From Rhinopomastus cyanomelas (lineage: Eukaryota > Chordata > Aves > Bucerotiformes > Rhinopomastidae), in the NCBI GenBank assembly GCA_013400115.1, contig VXBP01000239.1, forward strand, positions 124,001 through 188,000: a DNA stretch of 64,000 bases, written 5' to 3'. Within the stretch, counting starts at the first letter, position 1, and each line of letters begins with the position of its first letter. The notes under the pieces are model-generated. The model saw only the letters and a program-made list of their open reading frames with translations, did not search any database and was not told the DNA's origin. The position numbers and the translations under genes were made by a program. Shown here in pieces: positions 23,801 through 38,800 of this stretch.

Positions 23801-26800
23801 CTTAATGAGCATTAGGGTCTAATAAAAGCCAAGTGAGATTACTGCAGATGTTTTCATTCCATCCTGTCTAGGTTGCTCTGAAGATTACTTTGTCATCTTT
23901 CCTTCACCAGGGTGAAAGAACACCCCACAAGGGGATAGATGTGGGCTGCACTGTTTAGATGATCCATTAATTACAGCTGTAAAGGGAGAATCAGAGCAGT
24001 CTCAACCAACTGTTCAAACTCAGCATTAACTCATGTACTGAGGAGCAAGCAAAGCGTTTGGAGACAACAGTTCATTTAGAAGAAAGCCCCTGTATTCTAA
24101 CAGCATGATGCCATGTTTATGGGCTTTCACGGAAAACAGAAATATGTGTGGAAGGACGGTCAGTGGGGAAAAGAAGAAATACAGCTTCAAATCTTTAAAG
24201 CCACCGGGCTTCCACAGAACTCCGTTTAGCTTGACCTCAGCCAGAAGCAACCAACACAGGCTGCTTAATCAAGCACAGGCTGTGCTCCTAGAGGTGGTCT
24301 GCTCAGTATTCAAAGTCACAGGCCATGTTCTGCTTCAGAACCACTTGAGCCCTCATCACCTACTGCCATAAAAACCACTGGAAGGAAAGGAGTTGTATAG
24401 GGACCTACAATGCCACAGCACTAGCCACCTTCTAAAGGAAAACCATTTTGTTGTAAACTGCAGAACATGTACTTGAAGGAAGTATGCAGATCATACACAC
24501 ACACATGGACACACAGAGCCATCATCTGCAGTGGAGCTACCAAGTACTTTAAAAGCAAATAACAACTGCTGAAGTTCAAATCAGGTCCCCAAAATAAACA
24601 AACAGAGGATAACTGAATCTATCACCATGCACATTCATACAATGAGACACTCCTCAGACGCACAGAACAGCTGCAGACTGTGTCTGGGAGTTCTTTAAGT
24701 AGTCCACTATCAGTAAGAACAGCAAAACCACCGCGCTGCATGCTGGCTAGAAAGGAAACAGGTAAAAGAGACAAAAGCTGAGGGAAAGATACCACATGCA
24801 AAGCAAACAAAAGAAACCAAGTCACAACAAACATCTCCACTTTAAGAAGCACAGAAATAGCTCGGCAGAGCAGCAAGCAAAAGCACCACTTCTTAAAGCC
24901 GCATATCGTTTATCTACCAATTTTCCACTCCAAATCTGCCGAAAGCCTCACACAGGGTTCTCAACCATCATCTTTGCTACTTCAACTGAACTCACTGGTC
25001 AACATCCTCAAATCTGAGCATGCAGAAATGTTATCTGGATGTTTTCAGGAACATTCAACTGAATCTCGTTTTGTGCTGTTGATCTAAAATGTGAGTTAAT
25101 TCACCTTCTGGACATACCAGTCTGGGTGAGGTACTGGGAAACTTCTGACTTCCACAAGTCATATTGTTGGGAGAAGAGCTTTCCTATATAACCACTGTCA
25201 TCTACATACAAAGTTTAAATGCTTTTTTTTTAAATAGAAGTTAAAAGTTGCCCAGTTCAGCTGTATAAGCAGTGATGTCTACAATCACACAACATGCCTT
25301 TGTCTTCTGAAGTCAATTGGGCAGACTTTTCTGCGGTTGCCAGTATTTGTGTGAGATGTGGAACTGGGTAGCTCGCACCCATCTCTCTTCAACAGAGCAG
25401 GATGACAGACAAGAGTTGAGTTACTGGCTTTTCCCAAAACCAAACATAACAGCTTACATCAGAATTTACGGAGCAGAGCCTACAGGATTCTCTATTTTTC
25501 CTTTAGGAGAAAGGTAGTGATTTCCAGGATAGCACAAAATAAGCAAACAACAAAAGAAAATGGGGTGAAAAACAGGTGAAGAAGGAGAGAAATGGAAGGA
25601 GAGAGGCAATTTAAGCAAAACAAAACCAATCATGTCCGTGTTTGCTGCTGGTAAACATATTACTGGACATGAAAAGGCGTCAAGCAAGTAGGAGCAGATT
25701 TGACTGCTCCCCAAAAGATACGACATTCAAGTCATAGCAGAAAAACTTCGAGACTACTGACTTCTTCCTGCTCTTGCAAGTCTTGGTCACCACCCAGTGG
25801 AAGTCGATCTCAACTACAAGACTTTTACAGATAATTGCTGCAGGAGGCACTAACAGCCTCATGCACCGAGTAGCAGACATATAATTGGAGTAAAGTGCTT
25901 TAAGTGCTCTCTCCGGTGAATAACAGTCTAGTCCTTAATTTAGGCACCAGAATACAGGCACTTTGACTGTTCTAACACAATTTTCAAGGATGGTAATGGT
26001 CAGAAAAACAACCCTTAAAATGACATCTTGATATTTTGTGTGTATTTTCCACCGGTGACATTCCATCTTCCTTCTTTAGTTTACAAGTCCAAGAGACTTT
26101 TAAAGGAAGTTTAAGTGCTTGCGCTAGAAGCTCAAGCTGTTGTCTGAAAGTCAACCTCTGCTCCTGCTTCCTACACCAGCAGCAGCTACTCAAATGGGAT
26201 CTGGCCCGGCACCTTGGCGACAGAACAAAACACACCGCTCGCCTTTGGCTGCCATGCCACTTGTGTAGTAGCGACAGCGAGGAAAACTGGCTTTAGAAAC
26301 ATCTGCACTTAGATAAACCATAGAAACTTAACAAATCTGGTCATCAGCCACAGCACAGAGGGGGCCAGCACTGTGTATCTCTAACTGGCCCCTGCAAAAA
26401 ATAGTATGGCTAAAATTCACCACTTTGCTTTACATTCCTAATTCCACATTTCTTGCAGAAAACACGCTTTCTCGCGTAGTTTAAAATAGGGATATGAACA
26501 GCAATCCACATAACTAGCTGGATCCTATTTTTAAAAGCATGCTGGTTTTAAACAGAAAAGATTTTTAAATTATGCAAAGCCAGTGCTGCAAGCTGCTGAA
26601 AATAACACACTAATGATATTAGTCTAATTTCATATATTAATTTCTCTAATAATACCATAAAGCAGTTGTATCACGCAAGAAACGAGGCACAAAAAATACT
26701 AGTTGAGTTGATTAAAACACAAAGTGCATTGCATGAAATAGCTACTTGTATGTTCTTCAAGTTCAACTGAAAAATCCAAAATTCCTCTGAAACAGAACAA

Positions 26801-29800
26801 GCAAAAGAGAGAGAGAAAGACCGTTAGAAACAGGAAGTCACCCTGGCTTAGATGTTGCTACTGTGGCTGGCAAAAGGTGCCATAACAGCACAGAACAGAC
26901 TGGAAGAACTGAGTGGGAGTTTGGAGCCGGAGTTATTAGACACATACATAGTTAAGATGATCACAAGGACAAGGGCAGATTCCCAATTTGTCAATACGAC
27001 TTTAAAACTTAAGTACAAGATATTTACCTCTTATTTAAGGCCATCTCAGCTGCAGCAAGACCTATTAAGTCATTAAAAAACAAAACCCCAACCCAGGGCA
27101 AACTCTGCCCTCCCTTTTCAGAACACGTCCTGTCCACCTGAAAGGATGTTGTAGGAGAGGTGGAGGTTGGTCACAAGTGACAGGACAAGAGGAAATGGCC
27201 TCAAGTTGCACCAGGGGAAGTTTAGGCTGGATATTAGAAAAACTTGTTCATGGAAAGGGTCATCAGGCCTTGGAACAGGCTTCCCAGGGAGGGGGTTGAA
27301 TGGCCATCCCTGGATGTGTTTATTAGTTGAGTAGATCTGGAGCTTAGAGACAGGTTTTATTGGTGGCCGTGGGACAGCTGGGTTAAGGGTTCACCTGATG
27401 GTCTTGAGAGTCTTTTCCAACCCAAATGATTCTATGATTCTGTACAAAATGCCAGTGAGAATTTGTCTCAAAAACAGACCTGAGAGCCTCCAGCCTTGAC
27501 GGTGGGCCCAGCTGTCTTGTTAATGATGCAAAAGATTATCAAACTATTTTCAGCCACATATTTAGAATATGAAAAAAGTTCACTGGTAAGGACTTCTGTT
27601 GAATAAAGGTGGACACTACTAAAAGTATTAATATATATTGCTAGCAAGCATTGTATTTTTAATGTAGTCCTACAGGAATAACTTAGGTGCAAAGATGGAC
27701 ATTACAGAAGCACAGAATTACAGAATCATAGAACACTTTATGTTGGAAGAGAGCTCAGAGATCATCTAGCTCCCACTGCACTACCACTACGCTAGGCCAG
27801 GGTGCCCAGGCTGCCATCCAACCCAGCCTTGAAGACTTCAGGAAGGGGGCAAAACAATGACATTCCAGCCATACTCAAGTAATTTTGCTGCTGCTCTAAG
27901 TAACAGCCAAGGAAAGAACCCACGGAGTTTACTGTCTTCATCGAGCCACTGGAACAGGAATATCCATGTTGGTTTTGGAGAACAGCACTAAGTTGCAAAC
28001 TGTCCTCTGAAGGCTGCAGAAACTGTCCTATAGTGGCCAGCAGTTAGACTACAAATTACCACCCAAAGGAATGAAACTCGGTCTGCTTTACGCAAAACAG
28101 CCCTAGTATCAGCAAGAGCATTTCAGCAACATCCAAAATGAGCATGATCACTTTAACATCTACGTTCTGGCAGAGCATCCACATCCTGAGGTTTTTATGA
28201 GTGAGAAAGTGATAAATTAAGTCCCAACCTTCCTCTCTACTCTGAAGGGAACTAGGAGCTCCGTAATTTAGCAGAAGCCACGGAGGAAGCAAGCCAGAGA
28301 AAACTTCATCAGACATATGCAGCCATTCACTTTAAAGTATCTTAAAGTTATTATCTCTTTTAATATCTTACTGCAGCTTACCCTACTAGGGCAGGAAAAT
28401 CTATACAGCCTAACAAAGGATGCCAGATGGAAAATTCCACTGAGCTTAATTAGCTCCCTGCTAGTCCTGGACGATGGATACTGATGCAACTGTAAGATAG
28501 AGCAAAAAAAAAGAATCATCTCTTTCCTAGCATGTGTTTTTGCTTTATTCTTAAAGGTGCAATTGTTGCTCAATGAAAAGAAAATAATAATGTACAAGAT
28601 AGGAAGTCGGGTTTGATTTCAGCTGAGTAAACTAAACTACTTTCTGAGGCTACAGTGAAGGAGCAGTCGGCCGTGTTTGTGTGTACAACACACACCAGCG
28701 TCGTAAACCTTACGTGAAATCAGAAGAACAATAACAAAAACACTGAAGGTGGTAAAGATAATGGAACCAGACAGGCAAGTAGTATTTGGTTTGCATGGCA
28801 AGGTTTGGGTAGCAGAGGGGCTTAAGGAGAAGCTGTTAGAGTCTTCTCCCACATCTGCTGGAACCAATGCCACTGGTTCAAGGTGGACCTGCTGCTGACC
28901 AGACTGTGGTAACATATTTAAGCAGGGGGGAAAAAGCCAACCTTGTGCAGCAGCAGCAGTCAGAAGAGTAATAACACATGAGAACCAACTCTGCAGACAC
29001 CCAGGTCTGTGAAGGAGGGAATGGCAATGCTTCAGGTGCTGGAGCAGAGAATCCCCAGCAGCCTGTAGCGAAGACCAGGGTCAGGCAGGCTGTCACCCTG
29101 CAACCGATGTAGGATCTCACACCAGAACAGGTGGATGTCTGAAGGAGGATGTGAAACTGTGAAAAGCCCAAGCTGGAACAAGTTTACTGGCAGGACCTGT
29201 GGTGACTTCTGGGGGATCCATGCTGTTCTTGAAGGTCTGCACCCCATGGGAGGGACCTACACTGGAGCAGTTCAGGAAGAACTGCAGCCTGTGGGAAGGA
29301 TCCATGTGGAAAAGTTCATGAAAGACTGTGTCCCATGCAAGGACACCACATTGCAGCAGAGTCAGAAGTCTTCTTTCAACAGAGGAAGAAATGGCAAAGA
29401 TAACCTCTGATGAACTCCCTGCAACCCTTATTCCCCATCCCCATTCCCCTGTGTCTCTTGCAGGGAGGAAGGCAGAGAATTTGGCAGTGAAGTTGAGCCC
29501 AGGAAGAAGGGAGGGGTGAGGGGAAGGTGTATATATATATATATATTTCTCATTATCCTACTCTGATTTGATTGGAAATAAAGAAATCTAATTTCCCCAA
29601 GTTGAGTCTGTTTTGCCGGTGATGGTAATTGCGGAGTGATCTCTCCTTGTCCTTATCTCGACCCATAAGCCTTTTTATATATTAATGGATATAAATGAGT
29701 GACAGAGCAGCTTGGTGGGCACCTGGTGGCCAGCCAGGGTCAACACTCGGCAACACAAGAGCAAAGCTGAATGTCTAGAGGATGCTGAGAACCTGTACAA

Positions 29801-32800
29801 AAACATTATTGCCTGAAGACAGTGATTAATAAAACCAAAATGAACATCGGAGTGGGAGAAGGGGAAAAAATAAATCAAAGGCTTGTGAGATGCTTATGAA
29901 GAACAAATAGGGCAGCTTCACTCAACTAAAGATAACAACAGACAAATCAGCTAGATTCCCAAGGATTAGGGCAAAGGTATTTTGTATTTATTTTGTGAAA
30001 GGTTAAGTAATGCTCCCATTTACTCCCGGCAAAAATATACCACACACTGGCTTTCCTAGGCTACTTTGAAACTAAAAAGTAGAAAGCTCAGCTCATCATC
30101 CAGCACTAAAATACAGTTCACTTTGACTTTGCAACTGTCAGCTAGTCAAACCAGAAGTTACACCGAAGAGTGCAATGAAACCAAAGAGCTGCATTCTGTT
30201 GCCAAACCGTCTTTACATTCACCACCGTCTGCTGCTGGTCTCTCACCCAAAGTGACACCCAAAAATCCAGAGTATTCTCAACCCAAATTTCACTTAAGGG
30301 CTTTTACACTATCCCAAAGTACCCTTGAAACACAAATAAGTTAGGAACAGACTCTGCCTCTTTTTTTTTTTCCCATCCAGAAAATTTCCAGTAGATTCTG
30401 TATTTTCCACAGAAACTCAATTCGAGTTCCATGCATCTGATTTTCTTCTAGGCTGGAAGACACACTAACTCCATCACATAGCAACTACAAAGCTCTTTCC
30501 TAATGCTTCAGCTATCACAGTTTCAGAAACTTCTCACTGCTCAAATTTATCTTCCCACATCCATGAAACATCTACCTATCTGCAGTTCTTTGGGACAACC
30601 CTTCACTGTTCAAACACAATGATGGGGAACTCAGTATTTGAAATGTAACAGAAAACACTTCCAGGATCTACCTTCCTTAGGTGTGATGGGGTGGAACTGG
30701 TGCTAAAAGACAAAGTTGCTCCCTGACTGGTATCTGCCCACACACAGCCACCATGACCAAACATCAGCTGTGACAAGATGTTTTATAAAGCCTGGAGCTG
30801 AAGAGCAGTGCTGGCAAGAGCAACTCACTCTGAAGAATGTGTGGAACTCCAGCTTGTGGAAAAAGGATGGAAAAAAGGCAGGATGGGAAGGCTGTGATTA
30901 GAAAGGGGAAGCAGCAGTGAAGGTAGCAACATGCGAGAGCTGCCAACTTGCAGAACGTAGGTTGTAGTTCAGAAGAACCAAGAAGACTGAGCAGATGAAA
31001 AGAGCAGGAACTAGGCTTAGACTTGTTGTGGGTAGGAGAAGGCACGATGGAGAGAGGTTATGGGAAGTCAGAAAGAGGGCAAAACACAGGAATAGGGAGC
31101 AAGTGGGAAATTCTGATGAGAAGCCAAGATGACAGGAATGAAATATCAGGAAAGTGTTCTCCAAAGGGACAGAGCTGCTGAAGAACCAATCCAAGAGGTA
31201 TCTATTCGTGATGAATAGCCCAACGCTGCATGCAATAAATAAGGGTCCACAGAAAACAGCAAATGGAAGTTCATTAACGAAAGAACTTTAGGAACAACTT
31301 ATCACAGCAATGCTGTATCAGCAACCTTTGTTCTGACACTTCCTAACTCCTAAAAACTAACCAAAGCAAATTCATTAACTTATTTTAAGGTAATTCTGTC
31401 TTGTTTTTAAAGAGTTGTAAAAACATTCTTTCTCACAGACTATTTTAAAATTAGCAAGGGTAAAAGGACCCTGAATAATCACTAACTAAAGATTGTGGGG
31501 GGAGTGATAGAAAAGGTAATCTTATAAGAGGAGAATCTTATAAGAATCTTATAAGAATCTTATAAGAGGAGAGCCTATATGTATTTCCTAAGTAGTGCCC
31601 CAAGAAACAATCGCCTCCAGTCCCCAGCTGAAAAGCACAAACACAAAGGCTGAGAAGGAACAAAGAAAATAGTTCAGTTCAACACCCACAAGGTCTGTCA
31701 CCTGCAGACAATTAAAAGTCTGCATGTGACTAACAGAAGAAACTATCTGACCTGAAGTTTGTTCCATAGCTCATCAGGCTACAAAACAGTCCGGGTTCTC
31801 AAACCAGAAACCTTAATCTTTAATCTTCTATCTTAAACATTTTAAAATCCAGGTTAATAAAATTAACAGAATGCAAGACGCTTTTAAGTGCTTTGCCATT
31901 AGCTTATAACCAGTAAACAAATCACAAGAGCTAACTCATTAAATGAAGGGTGTTGATTTTACACTGTAAAATAGGGTTTGTGGAAAAAAATAAAACCAAA
32001 GCCTATGCAGTGACGAGGAGATAATTATTTGCACAATTTTTAACAGCATGGATTAACACTTTAAGAATGGACAGCGTGTGAATAGCTCCACATATCTAGA
32101 GCTGCATATAAACAAGTTTCTTACCAGGCGCTGGCAAATCCAGCTTTGCTCGTTTTAATTCCGATATAGAATTTTGGAGCTGGTCTATTACAAAGTCATC
32201 TTCATAGAAGAAATCCTTGGCTAAAGACTCCTGCAGAAATTCTACAAGCTCTTCCATTTGCAGTTTCATCAGATGCTCTGTGTAAGAAGGAAATTAATAC
32301 ATATTAAAGTGCCCTGATTACGAACATTGGAATAACCAAGGATGCTTTTGTTTTCAAACGTAAAACACTCACTAATTAAGCAGATAATAGTATTCTACAC
32401 CAGAAATCTACAGAATGCTTTAAAATTTCACTTGCAATCAGCATGCCTCTACTTATCATTCTCTACTTAGGACAATGTTTTCCAGGAAGGAGCATCTTCA
32501 GAAAACTAACTACAAGTCACCATTCTTCAGCCTTCTTATGTCCAACAGATTCAGGTCTTTGTTTTCCAGCCTGTATTTTCCATTTATGAAGCACTGCTGT
32601 AGATCTGTACAGATATATCACCCTCTTATTAAGAGCTTTGAAAAGCAATGAAACATTTTAAAAATTGATATTTACAGTATCTTCAGTCACAACTGAATTA
32701 ACTTCCAATAAAATGATGATGGCAGTTCACACTTCAGAAGCATTGCTTCGGGCTTCTTGAAAATCTAGGTTCTTTTTACCACTTCAGTCAAATTCAGGTC

Positions 32801-35800
32801 ATATTCTGAAAGTCACTTTGCAGGAATCAGGTTATTTTTCTTTCCCTTTTCACGTGGCACTAAGGCCATGTTTCCCACACGATCTTATTTGGCTTTCAAG
32901 GCTGTAACTGCATACCTGTGTAGCTTCTGGGAGCATATATATGCCATCAGAAGTTCCAGAACATACAATTTCTAAACAAAAACCACAAGAAACCAGCTTT
33001 GAACTGTAACGACAACGCTCCTGGCCTGTCTCCCACAATGGTACTGCAACTGGGTAGCTGCACAATCACCGTTTTAAAGAGCAGACAAGAGACTGAAAAA
33101 CAAATCCATCATCTGCTCATTCTCTAATTTCTGCTGCCTTAAGGTATTCTCAGTGATTTGGCCATGGAGGAAGCTGCTCTGTACTTACTAAGCAAACCTA
33201 CACTTAGACTTTTTCCTCAGGTCTTCCCCTAAAGAGTGGTGAATTAAGAAAACCAAAATCTCAAGCAGATGTCTCCTTGCAAATAAAGAAGAGAAACCCA
33301 AGTGCTAAGCTTAACAATTTGCCTCTAAATGTTCAGCCTTCTTAAACATGATAATTAAAAAAGTTAACCTTTTTCATTTTTCAAAGCAGTTTAATAACAA
33401 AGTAATGAATACACCCCAGTGAGCCAGTGAGACAGCATCATCACAGTTCAAGGAGGGTAAACTGGCGAGCAAATTAAGACATCAATTCTGCAGGCTCCTT
33501 GCAGACCCTTGAATTCACAGAGTTAAGCATTTTCACTACGGAAGTCAAAGTCCCACAGTGAGATGTATCCAACTCGAGCTGCAAGAGATCATCCTGAGAA
33601 ATGCTCAGGTATATTTAGAAGCTAACTAAGCTTCAAGTGTTTCAACATTTGAGAGAATGAGACAAAGCTGCTTTGGACAGTTCTTCTGGAAGAGATGGCT
33701 GTCCAGACAGATTACAGAAATGCTGAATTTTAATTACAGTCCTGGACAAACAATAGCAGAGAGAGAGACATACACTGGTGATTCCCCACAGCCTGCTGAT
33801 GTAGTTTCAGGTAGTTGGTGGCACACTCCAGATTCTTTCTGTGCTTTTTTTGATTCATTTATATCCTGTAGGAGCTAACAAGTCATTTCCAAGTGATGGC
33901 ACTATGTGTTCCCCCAACATTTCACCATCAGTAGAGCTCACCTCATATCAATGTTTAGATAACTCTTACTGCAATAAATATTTTTCCTTGTCAGAGTGTA
34001 TTTGGTCTGGCTGAGTTACTTTTCCTTATAGCAGCCCTCACAGTGCTGGTAGTTCTGTACTGGTAGCTATGAAGATGGTAGTAACACACCAGTGTTTTGG
34101 CTACTGCTGAGCAGTGTTCACAACACACAGGCTCTAACTCAAACTTTCCCCCTTCACCAGTAGGCTTTGGGTAGACAAGATCTGGTGAAGGGTCACAGCC
34201 AGGAGAGCTGACCCAAGCTGTCCAAAGGGATTATTCCATACTGTACCATGACATCTGCTCAGCAATAAAAGCTAAGAGAAAGGAGGGTGGTCTTGTAATT
34301 ACAACATTTGTTTTCTGGAGCAAGCACTAGGTGTACTGAAGTCCTGCTTCCTGCGAAGTGGCAGGACATCACCTGCTGATGGGAAGCAGAGAATAAATCT
34401 TGTGTTGTCCTTTGCTTCTGTGTGCAGTTTTGCTTATTCAACTGTCTTTATCTTGGCCTACAAGTTCTTTTCCATTTCATTTTCTTCACCTTCTCCTTAC
34501 CCTGCTGAAGAGGGACGTGACCGAGTGGCTCAGCACGCCCAAACAAGGTCAACCCACCACACACACATATGACTACAGCAAAGACTGTGATCTTTGTGTG
34601 CCAAAGGAAAGAAATAAGCATGAGAAAGAACAAAGAGGAAAGGAAGATTTTAACTCAAGGTCAAGCTAGAGAAAAGGAACAAAACCAGCTGAATCTCTGT
34701 TTAGTATTCAAACGTTGGAGAGGTTTCTTACTTCTGTGTAGTTTCAGAATTGTGTAAGACATAGCAGTGAGAATCCGCTCTCCTTCAAGTATGTAGATAT
34801 CCCATATCCTGAGGCTTAACGTAAAGGGAGTCTGCAACGACAGGACCAGGCAGAGCTGTGAAAAGTCTGTCCCGAGTCACAAACAAAGAACAGAAGCAGA
34901 AAATGAAAAACATACTCACACGATCAAGGAAACACTGGAAAAACCACTTTGTTGTGTAAAAGCTAGTGGACATATCCTGGGAGTCCTGTAAAAAAACCAC
35001 AGAAGATTAAAAACAGAAAAATCAAAGTATTGCTTCGCATTGTCCATGAGAAAACCCCACTTTTCACCTGAGGCCAATGTACCACATATTCACCATAAAA
35101 AATTAATTTCACTACAGGAAGCACTGCTGCTTTAATCCAGCAAATACCATTTCTGTCTTACATCATCAGCTTCACCACCTGAAGAAACACACATTCAGAG
35201 ATGCAGAAGGTATTAATACAGACATCAAACCTGCTCTTTGGACGCAGGCAGAATCATAGAATGGACTAGGTTGCAAGGGATCTTAGAGAGGATTAAATCC
35301 CCTCTCAGGAAAGTAAATCGATACTCTGGAGCAATCAAAGTTCAGGCACCGGGTCCATTTAGTCTTTCATTTCTCTACAGCAAGACTGCCAATTCATGCC
35401 AAAGATTGCAAGATTTTGTGACAGGAATATCTGAGCACTGGAAAAAGGTGGCTGAAGCTGCTCTGTGCTTTTATGGAGCTTTTCAAGGCTCTTTTCACAG
35501 TTAGAGCAAAAGACAACGTAAAAGCTGAAAAGGTAAGGCATTCTGAATCCTAACTTTGGGATGCCACCACATTGTGTGCTTGCCACATCTGGCTTTTCCA
35601 GAGCTTTCAATTAGACCAACAGTGAATAAGCAGTGAACCAAATCCTTCTGGTTTATCTGCAGACTCATCTCTCAGTGAGTTAAAAAGAGCTCATCTTAGA
35701 GACAAATTCCCAGTAAGAAATGAGGAGAAATAATTCTTATTATAATTGAAATTATCTTTGTGAGGTTTTCATTCTGAAAGTTAAAAAAAAAAAACAGAAA

Positions 35801-38800
35801 GACCAAAAAAAAATCTTATTTTGAGATTTTTTTTCTAACCTGAAGGATGGCCAACAGCCTGCTGAAAGACAGACATAACAGATCATGCTTTTCCCTGACA
35901 AAAAACCTGATGGCTAGTACATTCAATGCCACTAAACTAAAAGTTGTGATTTAAAACTGAAAATAAAAATATATAATAAATACACAGAGAAAGTGAATGT
36001 TTTCTGAATCCCTCCAAACATGGGCTCCCTACCAAAGCATTTTATTTAAAAATGAGAAGACTCTAATTCTTAAAAGAATCATTATCTTGCGTGGACTTTA
36101 AAAAGAAATCCATAATTTGATTTTCAGAGCCAAATTAGCAGAACTGGTTCTTGATTCTTTTTTTATTTTTTTTTAATTACTAATGTAGACTCAACCTTCT
36201 AACAGAAGAGTGGGGTTTTTCCTAACTAGTTCTGCCCAATTCCATGTTATGAGCACTTCTTACTGCACATTGTTCAAAAAAAGACACAAAATTCTTTTTA
36301 TAATACAACAGGCACACACACTGCTGTGGCAGGGGGATTGGACTAGATGATCTCTCCACGTCCCTTCCAATCCCTAATGATTCTATGATGATTCTGTGAT
36401 TAGTTGCAATCCATCACTGCAAAGGTGCTAGTCTGCTCCAAGATTGTCTTGTCTTCTTTTTCTAAGAACAGAAAATAATATAATCCTGGGAAGATACAGT
36501 TTGTAAGCAGCTGTCGCTCTTAAAAGATGCTGCTTCAGCTGAGCATCTCTGGCACTACCTTTTAAGACTTAGAGATAGATTCTGGAAGGACCAATGTGAT
36601 TGCAAAATAAAAGTCTAGATGACTACTGGAAGGGCATTTTTCTCCTCTTAGAAAAATGAACTATTTCTTAGAAAAATAATCTATTTCTTAGAAAAAATCA
36701 ATATAACAGGGGAAAAATGGAAGTAACATTCTCTTCATACACTCAACATTTAGCTTCATGAAAATACTACCAAGTATGTACAAATTTGAAAAGGACCATT
36801 AATTCCTCTTATAAAGGTTATTTTTTTAAAATAGATTAAAACTAGGTGGTTGCAAAGTCACTTCTGACAGAGATGAGCCACATACAATAACCTTCTGATA
36901 AACTGTTTTCATGTCAGTTTGCTAAGCAGCAATTTGCACAAATTCCAGGTGGAAGGACAACATGTCTCTGTTAACTCACAGGTAAAAAGTGAGACAGATG
37001 CCCAACAAAATTACTCTTAGGATCCAGTTTTATTGTGAGGGTTTTCCAGAACTTCATCTACAATGAAAGCAACAGCACTTCTGCCTCTCAGAGCTTGGCA
37101 TTTTTTGGTGAGGTTTGAGGTGTCCTTGAGCTGGGGAGTTAACCTGAACTGAAACACGGTAGCAGCTGCACATTCGTGTTGATTTCACAGTGATCGAAAT
37201 GCTTACCAAATGCTGCTTCAGTTTGGACAAAAATTTCTTCAGTATTTTGTCGTGATGTTCTTGAAACCTCAATAGTTTTGGAAAACCAGGAATAAAAAAA
37301 CCTAAGGAAAGAAGTAGACTATGAAACAGGTGTATGTACTCCAAAAATTACACTCAGAAAAGGCATTCAGAACCCAGAACGTGATAGATCTGAAGGGATA
37401 TTCATAGCAATATGATGATGCTCCCATACAGATATGAACATACTCCTGCCTCAGTGACAAGAGCAAAACATCAATATGTTCCCTCAGTGACTATAATTAG
37501 ATTACTTATAGTAGATGACAACAGATTTATCAGTCCTAAATTACTTTACTCACTATAAGATCGTAGGGAGACCAAATATATTATTATTTTAAAAGAAACA
37601 AAACCATCTTGTTCTTTAGAACAAGAGGGAATGGGTTCAAGTTACAACAGGGTAGGTTTAGACTCAATATTAGGAAAATTTTTTTACCAAAAGGGTGGTC
37701 AAGCACTGGAATGGGCTTCCCAGGGAGGTGGCTGAGTTGTCATCCCTGGATGTGTTTAAAGATCGTTTGGATTAGGCATTGAGGGATGTGGTTTAGAGGT
37801 GAACTTGTGAGGGAGGGTAGATGGTTGGACTTGATGTTCTCGGGTGTCTTTTCCAACCAGAGTGATTCTATGTGAGTCTATGATAAAAGCCCACATCCCA
37901 CACCAACTAAAATTTCTTTAAAGACATAAGTCAGACATTATTCTCAGCAAATCACAGTAGAAAGTCAGGCACCACAGACAGCTACTAGGAATGTCTGCAC
38001 TGGAGAAAAGACTGAAAAAAAAAAAAAGCAGGATTGTCTACCAAGATGAATCTCACTAGTGTACAGTAAAAAGATTGCAAGCTCACACCACTGAAATCAA
38101 GGAAACATACAAATCTTGAGTAGTTTTAGTGATCAGATGCTGAAAAAGGAACTCAAAGAGCTCCCTTCAATTAAGTTCTCAGCAAAGCCTTAAAAAAGGC
38201 TCAAACACTTAAGACTAGAGAAAAACATGAAGTGTAAAGGAAAGCTTGCACAGCTACACATGAGGAAAAGAAAGCACTCAGAGAAGACCTTCAAAAAGCT
38301 GAAGCTGTTTTCAGATCAGAAAAACAGAGATAATCAAACCCTGGCAGTAAAAAGGATGTGCAAACAAGCCTCCCAACCAAAAACATCCTTACAAAAGACA
38401 TTAGTAAAATACTAACAGACCTATTTCCTCGGGTGCAGTAAACCTGGCAAAGAGTCTGTGGACTCAACAGTCTGAAGATTTTTAGAATTGCTCAGAGAAG
38501 ATAAAAGTACAGACTAGAAATAAGTTACATTTTTGCACAGAAGACACTGGGGTGGAATCTTAAATGGCTCTTATAGGACTCAAAGATCGACTAAGTGAAA
38601 TAGCAATTCTATGAAACCTCCAGGAGCCTGGAAAGTGGGAGATATGACATCAGCTTTCCTTAACTGGTTTTCAGTCCAGTATTGGTCCAATATCCAGGCC
38701 AACACCCTCAAAAAAACCCAAGAGAAACCATAATGAAGTTGGGCTAAGTGAACTTCCAGATGGATGCAGTGCACCAGTGAGCACGCACGCGCAGAGAGCA

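Larger units (their letters stand above)
20893..32124 (-). other. USP6NL intron J-K (11.2 kb)
   Basis: This is the longest complete intron after those near 49 and 57 kb. It holds CR1 fragments at 27130-27444 and 27708-27850, an LTR at 28783-29765, an AT dinucleotide run in each of the 23.57 and 29.53 kb areas, an inverted repeat at 23529-23566 and an 11-mer array at 31518-31566. No other coding exon is recognised, and the rest looks like unique AT-rich intron. Confidence 0.85.
34986..37206 (-). other. USP6NL intron G-H
   Basis: Intron of about 2.2 kb with a possible short old CR1 piece near 35251-35300, a young CR1 3' end at 36316-36402, and a three-unit A-rich minisatellite around 36648-36696. 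No other gene is seen. Confidence 0.85.

Noticed and set aside
28637..29519. Open frames around the GC-richer stretch as a possible gene
   Set aside because: The segment is an avian LTR with TATA-like and AATAAA motifs. The frames come from its internally repetitive sequence.
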